64,000 nucleotides of DNA, from contig JAOASG010000028.1 of assembly GCA_025210235.1 (NCBI GenBank), positions 1 to 64,000 on the forward strand. The letters are read 5' to 3'. The stretch comes from Vallitalea sp. Lineage in GTDB: Bacteria > Bacillota > Clostridia > Lachnospirales > Vallitaleaceae. A program made the translations under genes and the position numbers. The notes beneath the pieces are model-generated. The model had not been told where the DNA came from, did not search any database, and saw nothing but the letters and a program-made list of their open reading frames with translations. This document shows positions 1-7,519 of this stretch, piece after piece; the stretch's first letter is position 1; each line of letters begins with the position of its first letter.

Positions 1-139
1 AAGGACGGAGCATGTTTGCTCAATCCTTTACAATATTATCTAAGAAGTGTTGGAATATAAGTTGTAGAGCCGTATACGAGACCCGTATGTACGGTTCAAT
101 GAGAGGGAAGTAATACTAGCTATTATTTCTCTACTCTAT
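1..139 (+). mobile_element. Group II intron, 3' end (domains V and VI)
   Basis: Positions 67-97 fold as a group II intron domain V: the strand begins GAGCCGTA (with the catalytic AGC), pairs with TACGGTTC at the end, has a two-base bulge (TG) on the 3' side and a short terminal loop. Domain VI follows as the helix from about 101 to 137, with an unpaired A at 133 as the likely branch point. The intron would then end at 139 (..AT), placing the branch A at -7, as is usual. The preceding bases have the look of the region between domains IV and V. The reverse transcriptase/maturase part, if present, lies outside the window. The downstream exon begins at about 140. Confidence 0.85.
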
Positions 140-293
140 TAGTTATCTGTTAAAATAATAAGAAAAAACATCTTACTATATATTTTTAATTAAGTAAAAT
201 GATATAAGATCCCTCTTTGTTCAAATATGACATACTGTTGTCTAATTATATATGATATTATAAGGAAAAGCCCTAATAGAGAGGATGATTATA

Positions 294-1058
294 ATGTCAA
301 TAATTACAGTTGATATAAGTAATATCGACGAAGAGCACATATGCTGTGCAATATCTGATAAAAAGGGTGAAAATTGTGTTGGTAGCAAAAAAACTTGGAT
401 GAAAGAACGATTTAAAGATGGATTAGTATTTAAAAAACTTGATGAACGTGGTAAAGTTTTTATAGAATATATTCCTGCAGAAAAAGCTTTTGTTCCTATT
501 ATAGCACCTAAATATATGTTTATTAACTGCTTTTGGGTTTCTGGGAAGTATAAAGGTCAGGGGTATGGTAATAAATTATTAAGTGAATGTATTAAAGATG
601 CTAAGAATAAGAAAAAAAATGGTATTGTTGTAGTCTCTTCAAAAAAGAAAAAACCTTTTTTATCTGACCCTAGTTATCTTAAGTATAAAGGGTTTAAAGT
701 CTGTGACGAGGCTAAACCATATTTTGAACTATTATATTACCCATTTAAGGAAAATTCTATTGTTCCTAAATTTAAAACATGCGCTAAAGAAGGGATAATT
801 AATAAAAAAGGTGTAGTGTTATATTATACTAATCAATGTCCCCATACAGATAAATATGTACCCATTATAGAAGAAGTTTCCCAAAAAAATAAAATTGACT
901 TTACATCTATAAAAATTAATACACTAAAGGAAGCACAAATGGCTCCATCCCCTTTTACAACATACAGCTTGTTTATTAATGGTAGATTCGAAACAAATGA
1001 AATACTTTCAGAAAAGAAGTACTTAAAGATAATGAGGGAAAAAGAAATAATGGATTAA
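294..1058 (+). CDS. GNAT N-acetyltransferase with YoaP-like C-terminal domain
   Basis: 254-residue protein. The central part has the GNAT acetyl-CoA-binding signature (GKYKGQGYGNKLL, about residues 84-96), which matches the Q/R-x-x-G-x-G/A motif A. The C-terminal 80 or so residues, with a CPHTDKYVP segment, resemble the YoaP-like extension found in Bacillus YoaP-type proteins (about 250 residues). The substrate is unknown. An in-frame ATG lies at 285, but the GAGAGG ribosome binding site at 279-284 is correctly spaced only for the ATG at 294, so I prefer that start. The gene is monocistronic, ending at a strong hairpin shared with the convergent hcp gene. The family assignment is fairly sure; the biological role is not. 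Confidence 0.8.
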   Translation: MSIITVDISNIDEEHICCAISDKKGENCVGSKKTWMKERFKDGLVFKKLDERGKVFIEYIPAEKAFVPIIAPKYMFINCFWVSGKYKGQGYGNKLLSECIKDAKNKKKNGIVVVSSKKKKPFLSDPSYLKYKGFKVCDEAKPYFELLYYPFKENSIVPKFKTCAKEGIINKKGVVLYYTNQCPHTDKYVPIIEEVSQKNKIDFTSIKINTLKEAQMAPSPFTTYSLFINGRFETNEILSEKKYLKIMREKEIMD

Positions 1059-1078
1059 AAGAAACTAATAAAGAAATA

Positions 1079-1140
1079 TAGATTGAATAAAACTATGTAA
1101 TTATTAGTATATAAATAGTTTTGTTCAATCTATAATTTTT
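1079..1140. terminator. Bidirectional terminator between convergent genes
   Basis: 17-bp arms (1079-1095 and 1116-1132) pair with a single G-U, and T-rich tracts lie on both sides. The hairpin sits between the ends of the GNAT gene and hcp, so it can serve both. Confidence 0.85.
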
Positions 1141-1143
1141 ATA

Positions 1144-2796
1144 TTAGGCATGTGTGCCGAGTATTACTTCTAAGTCTTGTTCAGGTGTTGAAATAGGTTT
1201 TAAATCAAATTTGTCAACTAATACTTGTAATATGTTTGGTGTAATAAACGCGGGTAGTGTTGGCCCAAGACGAATATCTTTAATTCCCAAAGATAATAGA
1301 GCAAGGAGTATACCAACAGCTTTTTGTTCATACCATGAAAGAACTAATGAAAGTGGTAAGTCATTTACTCCACAGTTAAAAGCTTCTGCTAACGCAGTTG
1401 CAACCTTAACTGCTGAATATGAATCACTACATTGACCACAATCAAGTACTCTTGGAAAACCTGCAACTGTTCCTAAATCAAGTTTATTAAATCGGAATTT
1501 ACCGCAAGCTAAAGTTAAAATAATAGTATCTTTTGGAGTTTTTTCTGCAAATTCTGTATAGTAATTTCTGCCAGGTCTTGCGCCATCACAGCCACCTATC
1601 AAAAAGAAATGTTTGATTTTACCACTTTTAACTGCATCTACAATCTCATTAGCATGACTTAATATAGCATTATGAGCAAATCCTATTGTAATTCTCTTTT
1701 CGGGTTCATCTTCATCCCATCCACCAAGTTCTAATGCTTTTTCAATAATAGAAGTAAAATCTTTTTTGTTATTAACTTCTTCAATATGTGGACAATCAGG
1801 CATTCCCACTATACTTGTTGTGAATAACCTATCTTTATAGCTGTTTCTTGGTTTTTGTACACAGTTAGTAGTCATTAATATACATCCAGGAATTCCATCA
1901 AATTCTTCCTGCTGTTTTTGCCAAGCACCCCCAAAGTTTCCTACTAAATGTTTGTATTTTTTTAGCTTAGGATATGCATTTGCAGGAAGCATTTCACAGT
2001 GAGTATAAATATTTATGCCTTTGTCTTCTGTCTGTTCTAAAAGTTCTTCTAAATCTAGTAAGTCATGACCTGATACGATAATAAAAGGCCCCTTTTTCTT
2101 TGTTATTAATACTTCTGTGGGTTCAGGATTCCCAAAAGTGCCAGTAACAGCGGAATCTAATACTTCCATACACTTAAGATCTCTTTTACCTAGTGTTAGG
2201 TTAAGATTTAATAAATCTTCGATAGTTAAGCTATCATCAATAGTAGCAGATAAGCCTTCATAAAAGAAGTTATTTACTTCATCATCAAATTTACCTAATA
2301 CGTAAGCATGATGAGCATAAGCAGCCATTCCTTTAAATGAATATATTAATAGCTCTCTTAAAGACCGTATATCCATATCTAAATCTTTATCGGACATAAT
2401 TCCAATATTTTTTGCATCTTCTACCATTTCTTGCATAGTATTTGGTGCTTTGTAATTTGCAGCTTTTGGTACATTTTCAATTTCACCAACGGCATTTTTA
2501 AGTTCTTCTTTAAGTTTTTCTGCTTTTTTGATATACTCTACAAATCTAGTTGGATCAAAATTGACATTGGTAAGTGTTGCAAACATACTGTCTACAACAA
2601 ATTTGTTTATCTCACTTCTTATGGTTAATCCTTTTTCTAGATTCTTTTGACCATAAAAACCAATACCTTTTAATTCATGAATAAGTACATCCTGTAGATT
2701 AGCAACAGTAGGATTTTTTCCACATACACCTGATTTAACACAGCCTTTGGCACCTAATGTTTGTTCGCACTGATAACAAAACATTGCATTCTCCAT
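1144..2796 (-). CDS. hcp: Hydroxylamine reductase (hybrid cluster protein)
   Basis: 550 residues, the normal length of the short, anaerobe-type Hcp. The N-terminus carries the cysteine cluster that binds the [4Fe-4S] centre (CYQCEQT at residues 7-13, then GC and GVCGK). Downstream are the hybrid-cluster motifs, including a CGQCSDSYSA segment and LACGKFRFN towards the C-terminus. Family members reduce hydroxylamine or nitric oxide and protect against nitrosative stress; some also trans-nitrosylate proteins. Location is cytoplasmic. A strong AAGGAGG site precedes the ATG. No reductase partner (hcr) is adjacent, as is common in clostridia. The gene ends at the bidirectional hairpin at 1079-1140. 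No Fnr/HcpR-type operator was recognised upstream. Confidence 0.95.
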   Translation of the reverse strand: MENAMFCYQCEQTLGAKGCVKSGVCGKNPTVANLQDVLIHELKGIGFYGQKNLEKGLTIRSEINKFVVDSMFATLTNVNFDPTRFVEYIKKAEKLKEELKNAVGEIENVPKAANYKAPNTMQEMVEDAKNIGIMSDKDLDMDIRSLRELLIYSFKGMAAYAHHAYVLGKFDDEVNNFFYEGLSATIDDSLTIEDLLNLNLTLGKRDLKCMEVLDSAVTGTFGNPEPTEVLITKKKGPFIIVSGHDLLDLEELLEQTEDKGINIYTHCEMLPANAYPKLKKYKHLVGNFGGAWQKQQEEFDGIPGCILMTTNCVQKPRNSYKDRLFTTSIVGMPDCPHIEEVNNKKDFTSIIEKALELGGWDEDEPEKRITIGFAHNAILSHANEIVDAVKSGKIKHFFLIGGCDGARPGRNYYTEFAEKTPKDTIILTLACGKFRFNKLDLGTVAGFPRVLDCGQCSDSYSAVKVATALAEAFNCGVNDLPLSLVLSWYEQKAVGILLALLSLGIKDIRLGPTLPAFITPNILQVLVDKFDLKPISTPEQDLEVILGTHA

Positions 2797-3006
2797 AATT
2801 AAAACCTCCTTAGAATATAAAACAATTAAATAGTATTTTTATTTGCTTATATTATTGTTTTCTAACTATAAAAAATCTATTCTAAAATACTTAAACTTTA
2901 TATTTGTATAGAAATTAAATTGGAAGAAAAGAATAATTTTATATAACTTTAGTTTTTTAAGATATAAAAATAATTTCTAAATAAAATATAATATAAGGAG
3001 AATTAT

Positions 3007-3240
3007 AATAAATCCAATTTTAAAGAAGTTAAAATTAACATAAACTCGCCAAAAGAATATGAAGAAATATTAAAGGATGTTAGACAAGATATACATTTTA
3101 CATTTAATGGGAAATATGAATTTATACAAGTTTTTGTTAAATTAGAAGAAGCTAATAAAATTGCTTAAGATGTTGTTGAATCTTTAGATAATGATGGGTA
3201 TTTATGGATTTGTTATCCAAAAGGTTCATCAAAAAAATAT
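3007..3240 (+). pseudogene. Relic of a DUF3052-like small protein gene
   Basis: The frame starting near 3007 reads as a coherent protein (KEVKINSPKEYEEILKDV, then a FxxxFIQVFVKL segment). It meets a TAA at 3166-3168 and then continues in the same frame as a DGYLWICYPKGSSKKY segment. The second half matches my recollection of DUF3052-type proteins, which carry W-x-x-Y-P-K-x-S-S-K followed by a conserved tail. Here there is no start codon although a GGAG site (2997-3000) remains, there is an in-frame stop, and the tail is lost. It is therefore a dead remnant. The domain name is from memory; the coding character of the frame and the stop are seen directly. Confidence 0.55.
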
Positions 3241-3340
3241 TTTTTAATTTATTTTAGTAAAAAAATTTTTTTATTCGTATTATTATATGAGTTGATTAAT
3301 TAATATATTAGGTAATTACTCAATTAATTAGAAGAAGTAT

Positions 3341-3456
3341 TAGGCAATTGCGAAACTAAGGATTTTAATTCTTTACATACAATATGTAGTTCTTATTATA
3401 AGCGGGAACCCAACATATTGTATTAAAGAATCAACTTAATGTAGTTTCGCAATTAC
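3341..3456. repeat. Imperfect palindromic repeat (copy R1), MITE-like
   Basis: The ends AATTGCGAAACTA (3346-3358) and TAGTTTCGCAATT (3442-3454) are perfect inverted repeats. The inner arms ATTCTTTAcATACAATATGT and its mirror also pair. The element is flanked by identical 13-bp direct repeats, TTAGAAGAAGTAT at 3328-3340 and 3457-3469, which look like a target duplication. It lies in the leader of the sigma factor gene. Related sequences occur at 28205-28238, 50764-50843, 53273-53374 and 62519-62556. Confidence 0.7.
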
Positions 3457-3494
3457 TTAGAAGAAGTATATGTGAAAGGAAGGTGATGTTTTGG

Positions 3495-4043
3495 ATGTTA
3501 GAAGAAGAATTGAAAAAAGGTATAAGAAATCATAATCCTAAAATTTATGAAATATTAATTGATAATTATAGTAAATTATTATGGATTGTTGCTGCTGGTG
3601 TACTTAAGAATGTTGGTAGTAAGGAAGATATTGAAGATTGTGTAGCGGAAAGTTTTGCATATTTATGGGAGCATCCTGAAAAGTATGATGATAAAAGAGG
3701 AAGTATAAAAACATATTTATGTCTTATTACTAGAAGTAAAGCAATAGATGCAGTGAGAAAAATAAACAAGAACATAAATTCATCTTATGATGATGGACTA
3801 ATAATAGATAGTAATGAAATTGAAGACAAGATTGTAAATAAACAGATTATAAAAGAGATTTATGAGTTCGCTAAAAATCTTAAACAAATAGATAGTGAAA
3901 TTTTTATACTTAGATACTTTTATGAGTTAAAACCTAAAGAAATTGCTGATAAATTAAATATTACAGTTAAAGAAGTAAGTAATAAACTTTATTATAGTAA
4001 AAAAACTTTGCTTACTACGTTTGATTATAAAATAGGAGGGTAA
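3495..4043 (+). CDS. Sigma-70 family (ECF-like) RNA polymerase sigma factor
   Basis: 182 residues. Region 2 is recognisable (EDIEDCVAESFAYLWEHPEKYD, then ITRSKAIDAVRK, the promoter -10 recognition part). Region 4 lies at the C-terminus (LRYFYELKPKEIADKLNITVKEVSNKLYYSKK), with the DNA-binding helix-turn-helix. No extra domains are present, as expected for ECF sigma factors. Upstream in-frame GTG (3483) and ATG (3486) codons exist, but AAGGAAGGTGAT at 3478-3487 is the ribosome binding site and is best spaced for ATG 3495. The stop is followed after two bases by the anti-sigma gene, a typical sigma/anti-sigma pair. A palindromic repeat (3341-3456) occupies its leader. The target promoters are unknown. 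Confidence 0.88.
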   Translation: MLEEELKKGIRNHNPKIYEILIDNYSKLLWIVAAGVLKNVGSKEDIEDCVAESFAYLWEHPEKYDDKRGSIKTYLCLITRSKAIDAVRKINKNINSSYDDGLIIDSNEIEDKIVNKQIIKEIYEFAKNLKQIDSEIFILRYFYELKPKEIADKLNITVKEVSNKLYYSKKTLLTTFDYKIGG

Positions 4044-4045
4044 GT

Positions 4046-4972
4046 ATGAAAAAATATAAAAATCTTATATCTGAGCTTGATGAGAAACATCTTGAGATGA
4101 TTGCTAAGGAACTGCCAGAGTTTACAAATGATAATTTAGGTAATATAAAAAATAAATTTAAGGAGCAAACTAAGATGAAAACAAAAAAAGAAGATAAGAG
4201 ATTAAAAAAGGTGATTGTAAGAAGTTTGGGTGTAGCAGCCTCTATATGTATTGTGTTTGTAGGATTAGTTAATACAAATACTGTATTTGCTGCAAAATTA
4301 CTTGATATTCCAGTGTTAAGTGATTTAACTCACTTTGTGACAATAGATAAATTAGCCCTAGAGGATAAATATAGACAAATAAATATAGAGATACCTTCAA
4401 TTGAAGGAATTCAAGATACAAAAGTTCAAGAAGAAATAAATAATATTTTAAGAGAACGTGGTATAGTGGTATATGACAAAGCGTGTAAAGAGGCTGATAA
4501 GATAAAAGAAAAGTCAGAGGAAGCAGGATTTTTGACATCTATGCCAGTAGATGTAAGTCAAAACTATTTTTTAGTTAGAAATAATGAGGAGATAATGTCT
4601 TTTAAAGTCGTTACGACAGAAATAGGGGCAAGTGCATATGAAACAGTTGATTTTTATAATATTGATCTTAAAAATAGTAAATTACTAAATCTAAGTGATT
4701 TATTTATTGAAAATTATGATTATAATAAGGATATTAATGATGAGATAATAAGAATAATGAAAGAAAGAGTTAAAAACGAAGATGCTGCATATTTTATAGA
4801 TGATTTTAAAACAATAAATGAGAACACTAACTTTTATATAAATGAGGAAAACAAACTTGTGTTAGTATTTAATGAAGGGGAAATAGCTGCTTCTTTTGAG
4901 GGAATGCCAGAGTTTATTATAGATACTTCTATTTTTAAGAATAATATTTCAAGTTTAGGATATTTAAAATAG
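4046..4972 (+). CDS. Membrane anti-sigma factor, RsiV-like (DUF3298 domain)
   Basis: 308 residues. A cytoplasmic N-terminus of about 55 residues is followed by one transmembrane helix (about residues 57-78, VRSLGVAASICIVFVGLV) and an extracellular region. The last 110 residues have the DUF3298 look (ETVDFYNIDLKNSKLLNLSD, then FYINEENKLVLVF and a MPEF motif), as in RsiV, which senses lysozyme in Bacillus and Clostridioides difficile. It is placed two bases after the sigma gene with its own AGGAGGG site, so the two are surely co-transcribed. The inferred role is to hold the sigma factor at the membrane until an envelope signal triggers regulated proteolysis. The lysozyme ligand is by analogy only. 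Confidence 0.8.
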   Translation: MKKYKNLISELDEKHLEMIAKELPEFTNDNLGNIKNKFKEQTKMKTKKEDKRLKKVIVRSLGVAASICIVFVGLVNTNTVFAAKLLDIPVLSDLTHFVTIDKLALEDKYRQINIEIPSIEGIQDTKVQEEINNILRERGIVVYDKACKEADKIKEKSEEAGFLTSMPVDVSQNYFLVRNNEEIMSFKVVTTEIGASAYETVDFYNIDLKNSKLLNLSDLFIENYDYNKDINDEIIRIMKERVKNEDAAYFIDDFKTINENTNFYINEENKLVLVFNEGEIAASFEGMPEFIIDTSIFKNNISSLGYLK

Positions 4973-5015
4973 GAGTAAGATTTACACTACAGTATGTACT
5001 TATATGTCAACGTGG

Positions 5016-5049
5016 AAAGCATCGTCTATATGATTATAGAGGATGCTTT
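5016..5049. terminator. Hairpin terminator between convergent genes
   Basis: AAAGCATC at 5016-5023 pairs with GATGCTTT at 5042-5049, extended inward by a TCTATA/TATAGA helix around a TGAT loop. It lies between the anti-sigma gene (+) and the cyclase gene (-). Confidence 0.75.
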
Positions 5050-5078
5050 AATATGTAGAGGATATATACACACATCAA

Positions 5079-5690
5079 TTAAAATTCAACTAATATTCTA
5101 GCAGGAAATGCATCTAATCCTTCAACTTTTATAGGTAAACAATATACTCTAAAATCTTTTGTAGGTATTTTATTAAGATTAGTTAAGTTTTCAATTGCAT
5201 AGTTACCACTTTTTCCAAGAAAAACATCTATTAGTCCATGGTTTTTATTTCGCCCAAGTCCTAAAGTATCTATTCCAATCATATTAACTTTCTTATCAAC
5301 TAAATATTGAATAACTTCCATAGAAATTTCTGGATGCATATTATATTTTTCTTCATCATCTAAGTACCTATCCCAATTTGTTTGAAAGAAGACAAATAAA
5401 CCTTCTTTAATTAATGAAACATCTAAATCTTTTAATTCTACGGGTCTATCAGTTATATGAGAAACATCAAATTTTATACCAGGGGATATTAATCGCTCGT
5501 TTTCTAGTACTACGTCTTTACTCATAACATCTATATGAGTTCCCATATTATGAACAGCACAGGAAAATAATGTTGTTGTATATTCCTTTTTAGTTCCTTC
5601 AAAACATTTAATTTTCTCCACTTTCAATGGGGGAGAACCTGGTCTATAAACTTTATTTAATTTAGTAACTTGTGTAATATCAATTATCAT
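5079..5690 (-). CDS. Cyclase-family metal hydrolase (kynurenine formamidase-like)
   Basis: 203 residues, close to the usual 200-220 of the cyclase family. The metal-binding signature is visible as HNMGTHIDVM (about residues 47-56, matching the H-x-x-T-H-x-D motif), and later GIDTLGLGRNKNHGLID resembles the second family block (D-T-x-S...H). Family members hydrolyse formylkynurenine or related cyclic and formyl amides, using zinc or manganese. No kynurenine pathway genes are nearby, so the substrate cannot be inferred. The ribosome binding site AGGAGG lies just upstream of the ATG. The gene appears to be transcribed alone, converging on the sigma/anti-sigma operon. Confidence 0.8.
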   Translation of the reverse strand: MIIDITQVTKLNKVYRPGSPPLKVEKIKCFEGTKKEYTTTLFSCAVHNMGTHIDVMSKDVVLENERLISPGIKFDVSHITDRPVELKDLDVSLIKEGLFVFFQTNWDRYLDDEEKYNMHPEISMEVIQYLVDKKVNMIGIDTLGLGRNKNHGLIDVFLGKSGNYAIENLTNLNKIPTKDFRVYCLPIKVEGLDAFPARILVEF

Positions 5691-5768
5691 TTAGATACCT
5701 CCTAAAACAGATAAATAATAAAATAATAAATTATTAAATAATGTTAAATGCATAAATGCTATAGTTAT

Positions 5769-6530
5769 TTATATTTCTATACTTTTTCTAAAATGTTGGA
5801 ATAAAATAAAAATTATTATATCAATAAGTAATACGGATATATTACCAATTATGTTATTACTCCAAGCAAATATCTCTATAAAAGAATTAATTAATGCATG
5901 ACATATGATACACATAAATATGCTTTTAGTTCCTTGGTAAACTATAGCTAATATAAATGCCAGAGCAAGAGCATTAATAAAAAAACTAAAAAAAGTTATA
6001 TTAGCTTGGTTAGTACCAGCAATAAACCATAAAGGTAGATGCCATATTGCCCATATGATTCCAATAATTAAAGTGCTTAAAAATGGAGAAAGATATTTTT
6101 CTAAACTAGGCTGTAAAAATCCACGCCATCCAATTTCTTCAAAACCTCCACCTATAATCATAATAGGTAAAGAAATAATAGCATAGTAAAAAGGGTTTTT
6201 TAGGACTACATTTGATATTCCATTTGGTATTATTAACTGAACTAGACTATTCATTAGTATTACTACAATAATAAATACGTACCATAACAAATGGTGTTTG
6301 GGATTAATAATATTTTTTAGAAATGTCCTATATTCTTTTTTGTTACAGGTATGTTTTCTTATCCATATTTCACTAAAAGCAGGTGCATTACCTCCTAAAA
6401 TAAATATTATCATAAAAAGTGGTGCGCCATAATTCAATATTTTTAATTGACTTAAAACTACTAATAAACCCCATAGAATCCATGATGTTAAAAATGTTAA
6501 TACAATAAATTTACCTATTTCTCTTATCAT
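5769..6530 (-). CDS. CPBP family intramembrane metalloprotease
   Basis: 253 residues with about seven or eight hydrophobic segments. The catalytic motifs of the CPBP/Abi (CAAX protease-like) family are visible: EEIGWRGFLQP (EExxxR, about residues 130-140), then AIWHLPLWF (the His motif) and CHALINSF further on. Bacterial members often process peptides or protect against bacteriocins, but the substrate is unknown here. The gene follows the TetR regulator gene by 16 bases on the same strand and lacks its own recognisable promoter. It is therefore probably the target (or a co-target) of that repressor. The ATG has a TAGGAG site. Confidence 0.85.
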   Translation of the reverse strand: MIREIGKFIVLTFLTSWILWGLLVVLSQLKILNYGAPLFMIIFILGGNAPAFSEIWIRKHTCNKKEYRTFLKNIINPKHHLLWYVFIIVVILMNSLVQLIIPNGISNVVLKNPFYYAIISLPIMIIGGGFEEIGWRGFLQPSLEKYLSPFLSTLIIGIIWAIWHLPLWFIAGTNQANITFFSFFINALALAFILAIVYQGTKSIFMCIICHALINSFIEIFAWSNNIIGNISVLLIDIIIFILFQHFRKSIEI

Positions 6531-6546
6531 AATTTTCTCCTACTTA

Positions 6547-7185
6547 TCACAAATTTTCAATATGTATAGATTGATTCATAAAATCAAAGGTACCTGGTTC
6601 AACACCAATCATTAATTCAGATATCATTTGAAATGTTTTTATCATTTTTTCGTATTCATATATTGACATTTGAATGATTGTATCAGTAAATAATATAGTA
6701 CTTAATATTATAGATATTTTAGATACTTCATGGGGATATTTACAGTTGAATGTTCCTTCATTTATCCCCTGTTTAATAATATTTGTAAAAAGTGGAGTTA
6801 TAATTTCTAATTTTTTTTTAAGTAATGTTGTGATTAAGGTTGGATTATCTTTCGTATGAGCAAGAGCCATAATATTATTAAACATAGGTTGTGATGAGGA
6901 ATCAAAACCTATTACAATCTTTAATTTATCTATAGCAGATAATTTTTTATTACTAATAACCGATTCTACTCTTTCTTTTTCTGATCTAAGAAGAGTAGTA
7001 ATAGCAGTATCCAATATCTCTTCCTTTGAACTAAAATGATGATATAAACCTCCTCTGGAAAGATTTAATTCTTCTATAATGTCATTAGTAGAGGTTTTCT
7101 CATATCCCTTACTTATAAAGAGTTTTAAAGCTGTTTCCATTATTTCTTGTTTTCGTACAATTGCATTTTTTCTAGGGTGATTCAT
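6547..7185 (-). CDS. TetR/AcrR family transcriptional repressor
   Basis: 212 residues. The N-terminal helix-turn-helix is typical (ETALKLFISKGYEKTST, then EELNLSRGGLYHHFSSKEEIL, about residues 15-58); the ligand-binding C-terminal part is diverged. The frame stays open to 7287, but the ATG at 7185 has a spaced AAAGG site and lies downstream of a clear promoter (7225-7253), so the longer form is not real. It heads an operon with the CPBP protease. The sequence ACCGACAGTCTGT at 7205-7217, just after the -10 box, is a partial palindrome resembling TetR-type operators and suggests autorepression. Confidence 0.88.
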   Translation of the reverse strand: MNHPRKNAIVRKQEIMETALKLFISKGYEKTSTNDIIEELNLSRGGLYHHFSSKEEILDTAITTLLRSEKERVESVISNKKLSAIDKLKIVIGFDSSSQPMFNNIMALAHTKDNPTLITTLLKKKLEIITPLFTNIIKQGINEGTFNCKYPHEVSKISIILSTILFTDTIIQMSIYEYEKMIKTFQMISELMIGVEPGTFDFMNQSIHIENL

Positions 7186-7204
7186 AATTTCATATCCTTT
7201 CAAA

Positions 7205-7253
7205 ACCGACAGTCTGTTTGTTGAATTATACCTTATTTTGCATTTTGTGTCAA
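7205..7253 (-). promoter_or_regulatory. Promoter and candidate operator of the tetR-CPBP operon
   Basis: On the minus strand: -35 TTGACA (7248-7253), a 17-bp spacer, and -10 TATAAT (7225-7230), a perfect consensus. The candidate operator half-palindrome at 7205-7217 overlaps the expected start of transcription. Confidence 0.75.
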
Positions 7254-7382
7254 TATGATTCATTAAAAAATTACAGGGCAAACGCATGAAAATTTATTAC
7301 CTATAGCATCTTACCTTGACAGTTCCGTTAAAATATTAAAGAGATAGCATTTACTCATTTGTGACTTCTTATATTATTTCCA

Positions 7383-7508
7383 TCAGTTTTCTTGATTAAA
7401 TATTTTTTCTAAGAAGTCTTCATCTACACATGCCCATAATCTTTTTCTTTTTACTCAATTTCTATTCTCTTAAAATATTTAGTGCTATTTTTCTTAATTT
7501 TAGATCTT
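7383..7508 (-). pseudogene. Remnant of a transposase C-terminus (frameshifted)
   Basis: This explains part of the 7186-7519 gap. On the minus strand the frame from about 7508 reads LKLRKIALNILRE and hits a stop. The adjacent frame then reads KRKRLWACVDEDFLEKIF and stops at 7383-7385. The order (RKIALNxL, a basic stretch, then W/C-x-D-x-D-F-L-x-x-x-L) is what I recall from the C-terminal tail of ISAs1-type DDE transposases. Only some 40 codons survive, with a stop and a frameshift, and no inverted repeats were found. The family attribution is tentative. Confidence 0.4.
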
Positions 7509-7519
7509 AAAATGTAATA

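Noticed and set aside
1154..1435. Open plus-strand frame inside hcp
   Set aside because: Antisense to a strongly conserved gene, no ribosome binding site, no recognisable protein; a composition artefact.
7186..7287. N-terminal extension of the TetR protein
   Set aside because: Overlaps a perfect promoter of the same gene and lacks family similarity.
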